A stretch of DNA of 9,199 bases. Source: Polyangium sp. (in: bacteria). Lineage in GTDB: Bacteria; Myxococcota_A; Polyangia; Palsa-1104. The stretch lies in contig JANWLJ010000210.1 in assembly GCA_025450955.1 (NCBI GenBank), positions 1-9,199 of the forward strand, in the 5' to 3' direction. The stretch's first letter is position 1. Each line of letters opens with the position of its first letter. The notes under the pieces were generated by a model, which worked only from the letters and a program-made list of their open reading frames with translations, did no database searches and was not told the origin of the DNA. Position numbers and translations under genes: made by a program. Of this stretch, positions 7,466-9,199 are shown one piece after another.

Positions 7466-8095
7466 CTACTCGATGCCGAGCCGCATGCGCCCGAGACGCT
7501 GCGCCTCGTCGAGCAGCTCGCCGACCCGCTGGGTGACGAGCTGCCGCTTCTCGTCCGCGGACATCGCCGGCGCGGCCGGCCCGTGTGCCTGCCCGGTGTG
7601 CTCGGCGTGCACCTGCGACTCGACCGCCTCGGCCTCCTTCTCGTGCGGCGCCGCCGACGAGTGGCCCGCTTCGAGCGCGAAGTGCAGGCCGCGCTGCGCC
7701 TGCTTGACGTGGGTGAGCTCGTGGGCGATGAGCGCCTTGCCGAGCGCGGTCTTGGGATCCGAGCGCGGCCCTTCGCGCACCAGGATCATTCCGGTGTTGG
7801 CCACGGTGACCGCGTCGGCGCGATGGGCGCGGGTGACCGCCTCGGCGAACGGGCCGCGGAACACCCGCACCGACCCGAACTGACCGCCGATCTTGCGCTC
7901 CATCTCCTGCTGGGTGGCAAGATCGAGCCGCTCGCCGCGCCCGGCGCCATCGGCGACGAGCTGCGACAGCCGGCCGGGCTCGTACTTGCGCGCGATCTCG
8001 TCGCTGAGGCCGAGCGCGCGCCGACGGCGCTCCTCCTCTTCGCGATCGCTCGGCGGCTCGATGATCTCCGGCTCGCCCTTCAGCTCCTCCGCCAT
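7466..8095 (-). CDS. DUF4157 protein with HExxH metallopeptidase motif
   Basis: A 209-residue protein, first of the minus-strand operon. A charged helix (EEEERRRR, about 19-26) is followed at about 55-135 by a segment typical of DUF4157: LDLATQQEMERKIGGQFGSV, a middle stretch ending in TGMILVREG, and the zinc-binding HELTH (125-129). A nearby acidic segment (HEKEAEAVE, 151-159) could give the third metal ligand. The C-terminal part (about 165-209) is helical and carries no recognisable toxin domain. DUF4157 is known as a common N-terminal module of proteins associated with extracellular contractile injection systems and of other large cargo proteins; whether it cleaves anything or acts in loading is not settled. 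Here it stands alone, so it could be a processing or loading factor, or a small effector. A strong GGAGAGG ribosome site precedes it, and its promoter region is the concentric repeat shared with the divergent gene. Confidence 0.88.
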   Translation of the reverse strand: MAEELKGEPEIIEPPSDREEEERRRRALGLSDEIARKYEPGRLSQLVADGAGRGERLDLATQQEMERKIGGQFGSVRVFRGPFAEAVTRAHRADAVTVANTGMILVREGPRSDPKTALGKALIAHELTHVKQAQRGLHFALEAGHSSAAPHEKEAEAVESQVHAEHTGQAHGPAAPAMSADEKRQLVTQRVGELLDEAQRLGRMRLGIE

Positions 8096-8097
8096 GA

Positions 8098-8104
8098 CCT
8101 CTCC
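8098..8104 (-). promoter_or_regulatory. Shine-Dalgarno of the DUF4157 gene
   Basis: GGAGAGG on the minus strand, with GGAG five bases from the ATG at 8095. It confirms that start and contrasts with the plus-strand genes at 393, 5004 and 8195, which lack an obvious ribosome site. Confidence 0.7.
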
Positions 8105-8112
8105 AGTTTACA

Positions 8113-8188
8113 AGATTATCGGCAAATGCGCGTCGGGAGTTGCGTTTTGGCCCTTTCGCAACTTCTGCCCCCGATTTTCCGATAACCT
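8113..8188. promoter_or_regulatory. Concentric inverted repeat: paired divergent promoter or operator
   Basis: The 99-bp gap between the divergent genes at 8095 and 8195 holds a 76-bp imperfect palindrome centred between 8150 and 8151. Inner arms AGTTGCG (8138-8144) and CGCAACT (8157-8163), AAAT/ATTT (8124-8127 and 8174-8177), and outer arms TTATCGG (8116-8122) and CCGATAA (8179-8185) all share that centre. Pairing gives 26 Watson-Crick matches and two G-T pairs over 38 positions. Each half, read towards its gene, is CGCAACT, 15 bp, CCGATAA. The outer motif contains GATAAT (left) or GATAAC (right), which resemble -10 boxes. The AAC in the inner motif recalls -35 elements of some ECF sigma factors. 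It may be two inverted copies of one promoter, or an operator for a dimeric regulator. Confidence 0.72.
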
Positions 8189-8194
8189 CTGTAC

Positions 8195-8920
8195 ATGCTC
8201 GAAGAAGAGGATCAGAAGAAGCCGGGCGAAGGGGAAGCGCCGCCTTCGGAGACGATGCTCACCGAGTCGCGCGACCCGGACGAGGCGGTGATCGCCGAAC
8301 AGGCCATCCTTCATTACGTCCACTGGGTCTTGGAAGAGGTCCAGGAGTCGATCGTCGACGCGGTCGACAGCTTCGGCACCTGGGTGATCTCGCAGGCCGA
8401 CCCGTCGATCTTCGACAACCCGGCCTTTTTCGACCAGACCGGCCGCGCGTTTCTCTCGCAAATGTCGGCGCTGTTCGGCGGCGCGACGCCGATCTATCAG
8501 CACCTGTGCGGTCAGCTCGACGGCGCGGTCGACCAGGCGGCCTCGCAAGAGGTGCAGGCGCCGCTGTTCGTGCACGAGCTGGCGCGCGCCACCCGCGATG
8601 CGATGTGGTACCTGCGCGACAACCTGCAGACGATCCTCTCGAATCAGTGGGATCAGCTCCGCGATCTCGCGTACGAGGGCTCGACCGAGTTCATCCCGCT
8701 CGTTCACATGCTCGGGCTGCCGACGGTCGATCTCGACGCGTCGCAGATCGCGAGCGCGCTCGTCGACGAGGGCGAGCGGTTCCGGCTCACCATTCCGGCG
8801 GCGAAAGAGGAAGCCACCAAGGACGCCGGTATCGACGCGGATCCCGAGAGCGAGAGCAAAGCCGAGGCGCAGAAGCAGACCTTCGACGACGAAGCGGGCG
8901 AGAAACAGCAGACCGCCTGA
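8195..8920 (+). CDS. Acidic helical protein of unknown function, divergent from the DUF4157 operon
   Basis: A 241-residue protein that I do not recognise. The first 30 residues and the last 40 or so are strongly charged and probably disordered. The middle (about 30-200) looks helical and rich in aromatic residues: AILHYVHWVLEEVQESIVDA, PAFFDQTGRAFLSQMSALF, VHELARATRDAMWYLRDNL and TEFIPLVHMLGLPTVDL. There is no signal peptide or membrane helix. An in-frame ATG at 8255 follows a GGAG and is an alternative start; the first ATG was kept because it lies nine bases after the right arm of the shared palindrome, in the leaderless-like pattern seen elsewhere in the window. The common regulatory region implies co-expression with the DUF4157 operon, so it may be a partner, chaperone or cargo of that set. 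That is inference. Confidence 0.8.
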   Translation: MLEEEDQKKPGEGEAPPSETMLTESRDPDEAVIAEQAILHYVHWVLEEVQESIVDAVDSFGTWVISQADPSIFDNPAFFDQTGRAFLSQMSALFGGATPIYQHLCGQLDGAVDQAASQEVQAPLFVHELARATRDAMWYLRDNLQTILSNQWDQLRDLAYEGSTEFIPLVHMLGLPTVDLDASQIASALVDEGERFRLTIPAAKEEATKDAGIDADPESESKAEAQKQTFDDEAGEKQQTA

Positions 8921-8928
8921 TTTCCAGT

Positions 8929-8934
8929 TATAAT
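8929..8934 (+). promoter_or_regulatory. Candidate -10 element (TATAAT) for the right-edge lipoprotein
   Basis: A perfect TATAAT in a GC-rich background, in the 47-bp gap before the ATG at 8968. No -35 match is found 16-18 bp upstream, where the preceding gene is still coding. The implied leader is about 27 nt and contains a purine-rich ribosome site (8954-8963), so this gene appears conventionally leadered. Confidence 0.42.
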
Positions 8935-8967
8935 TCGTTGCGGGGGCCGAGCTGGAAGAGAGGCTTC

Positions 8968-9199
8968 ATGCGCAACCTTACCTTCATCGCTTTTCTTGGA
9001 TGGTCGCTCATCGGCTGTGGCCCGAGCTCCGGCACCGGCGGCAAACATGATCTCGGCCCCGGCGGCGACGGCGGCACCGGCGGACCGATCCCGGGGCTGA
9101 TGTCGATCGACATCGCGCCGCCGATGGTCGCGCTGACGGTGAGCAACATGACCGCCGCGACCGCCGACTTCACCGCCACCGGCCACTTCATGGACGGCC
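8968..9199 (+). CDS. Partial lipoprotein with Ig-like N-terminal region
   Basis: The first 77 residues of an open frame that leaves the right edge. The signal peptide MRNLTFIAFLGWSLIGC has a clear lipobox (LIGC, Cys17) and is followed by a Gly-rich linker (about 18-45). The next stretch, with IDIAPPMVALTVSNMTAATA and then FTATGHFMDG, matches the opening strands of Ig-like (Big-2 type) domains common in large surface lipoproteins of myxobacteria-like genomes; family assignment from this short piece is tentative. The start is backed by GGAAGAGAGG (8954-8963) and a TATAAT box upstream. It probably belongs to a separate transcription unit from the gene ending at 8920. Confidence 0.82.
   Translation, partial: MRNLTFIAFLGWSLIGCGPSSGTGGKHDLGPGGDGGTGGPIPGLMSIDIAPPMVALTVSNMTAATADFTATGHFMDG

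Noticed and set aside
8138..8163. Inner stem AGTTGCG/CGCAACT as an intrinsic terminator
   Set aside because: It has a 12-base loop and no T-run after the stem, and it lies between two gene starts, where a terminator makes little sense. A regulatory role fits better.

Overview
The window is very GC-rich (about 70% by eye), with tightly packed genes and G/C at nearly every third codon position. It carries a Hanks-type Ser/Thr kinase, a PP2C phosphatase, lipoproteins with Pro/Ala linkers, a DUF4157 protein and an Ig-like surface lipoprotein. This combination suggests a myxobacterium-like member of the Myxococcota (former Deltaproteobacteria). That assignment is inference from gene style; there is no rRNA or marker gene.

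Layout. (1) 1-323, minus: the N-terminal part of a low-complexity protein with QKT-type motifs, running off the left edge. (2) 393-4135, plus: a compact operon of two tandem paralogous lipoproteins (PPC-like domain, Pro/Ala linker, small beta-domain), a tail-anchored Ser/Thr kinase and a small unknown protein. (3) 4136-4990, minus: a radical SAM protein, stop to stop with the kinase operon. (4) 5004-5741, plus: a PP2C phosphatase whose start is almost back to back with the radical SAM start. (5) 8095-5747, minus: a four-gene operon of a DUF4157 HExxH protein, a very regular pentapeptide-repeat protein, an unknown protein with a Pro/Ala tail and a TPR protein. (6) 8195-8920, plus: an acidic unknown protein divergent from the DUF4157 operon. 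(7) 8968-9199, plus: the start of a lipoprotein with an Ig-like N-terminus, cut by the right edge.

How it may work together. The kinase and phosphatase give a writer/eraser pair for Ser/Thr phosphorylation. The two lipoproteins, translationally coupled to the kinase, are candidate envelope partners for a kinase that has no extracytoplasmic sensor of its own. The QKT motif recurs in the kinase linker and in the divergent left-edge protein, suggesting a shared phospho-acceptor or docking motif. The DUF4157 operon resembles accessory or cargo genes found with extracellular contractile injection systems elsewhere, but no injection-machine structural gene is in view.

The most distinctive non-coding signal is a 76-bp concentric inverted repeat filling the divergent gap between the DUF4157 operon and the gene at 8195. 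It looks like two inverted copies of one promoter or operator. Several genes also have a -10-like hexamer 6-10 nt before the ATG and no Shine-Dalgarno sequence, which points to leaderless transcripts. No tRNA, rRNA, CRISPR, insertion sequence or clear intrinsic terminator was seen, and no gene-free stretch exceeds about 100 bp.
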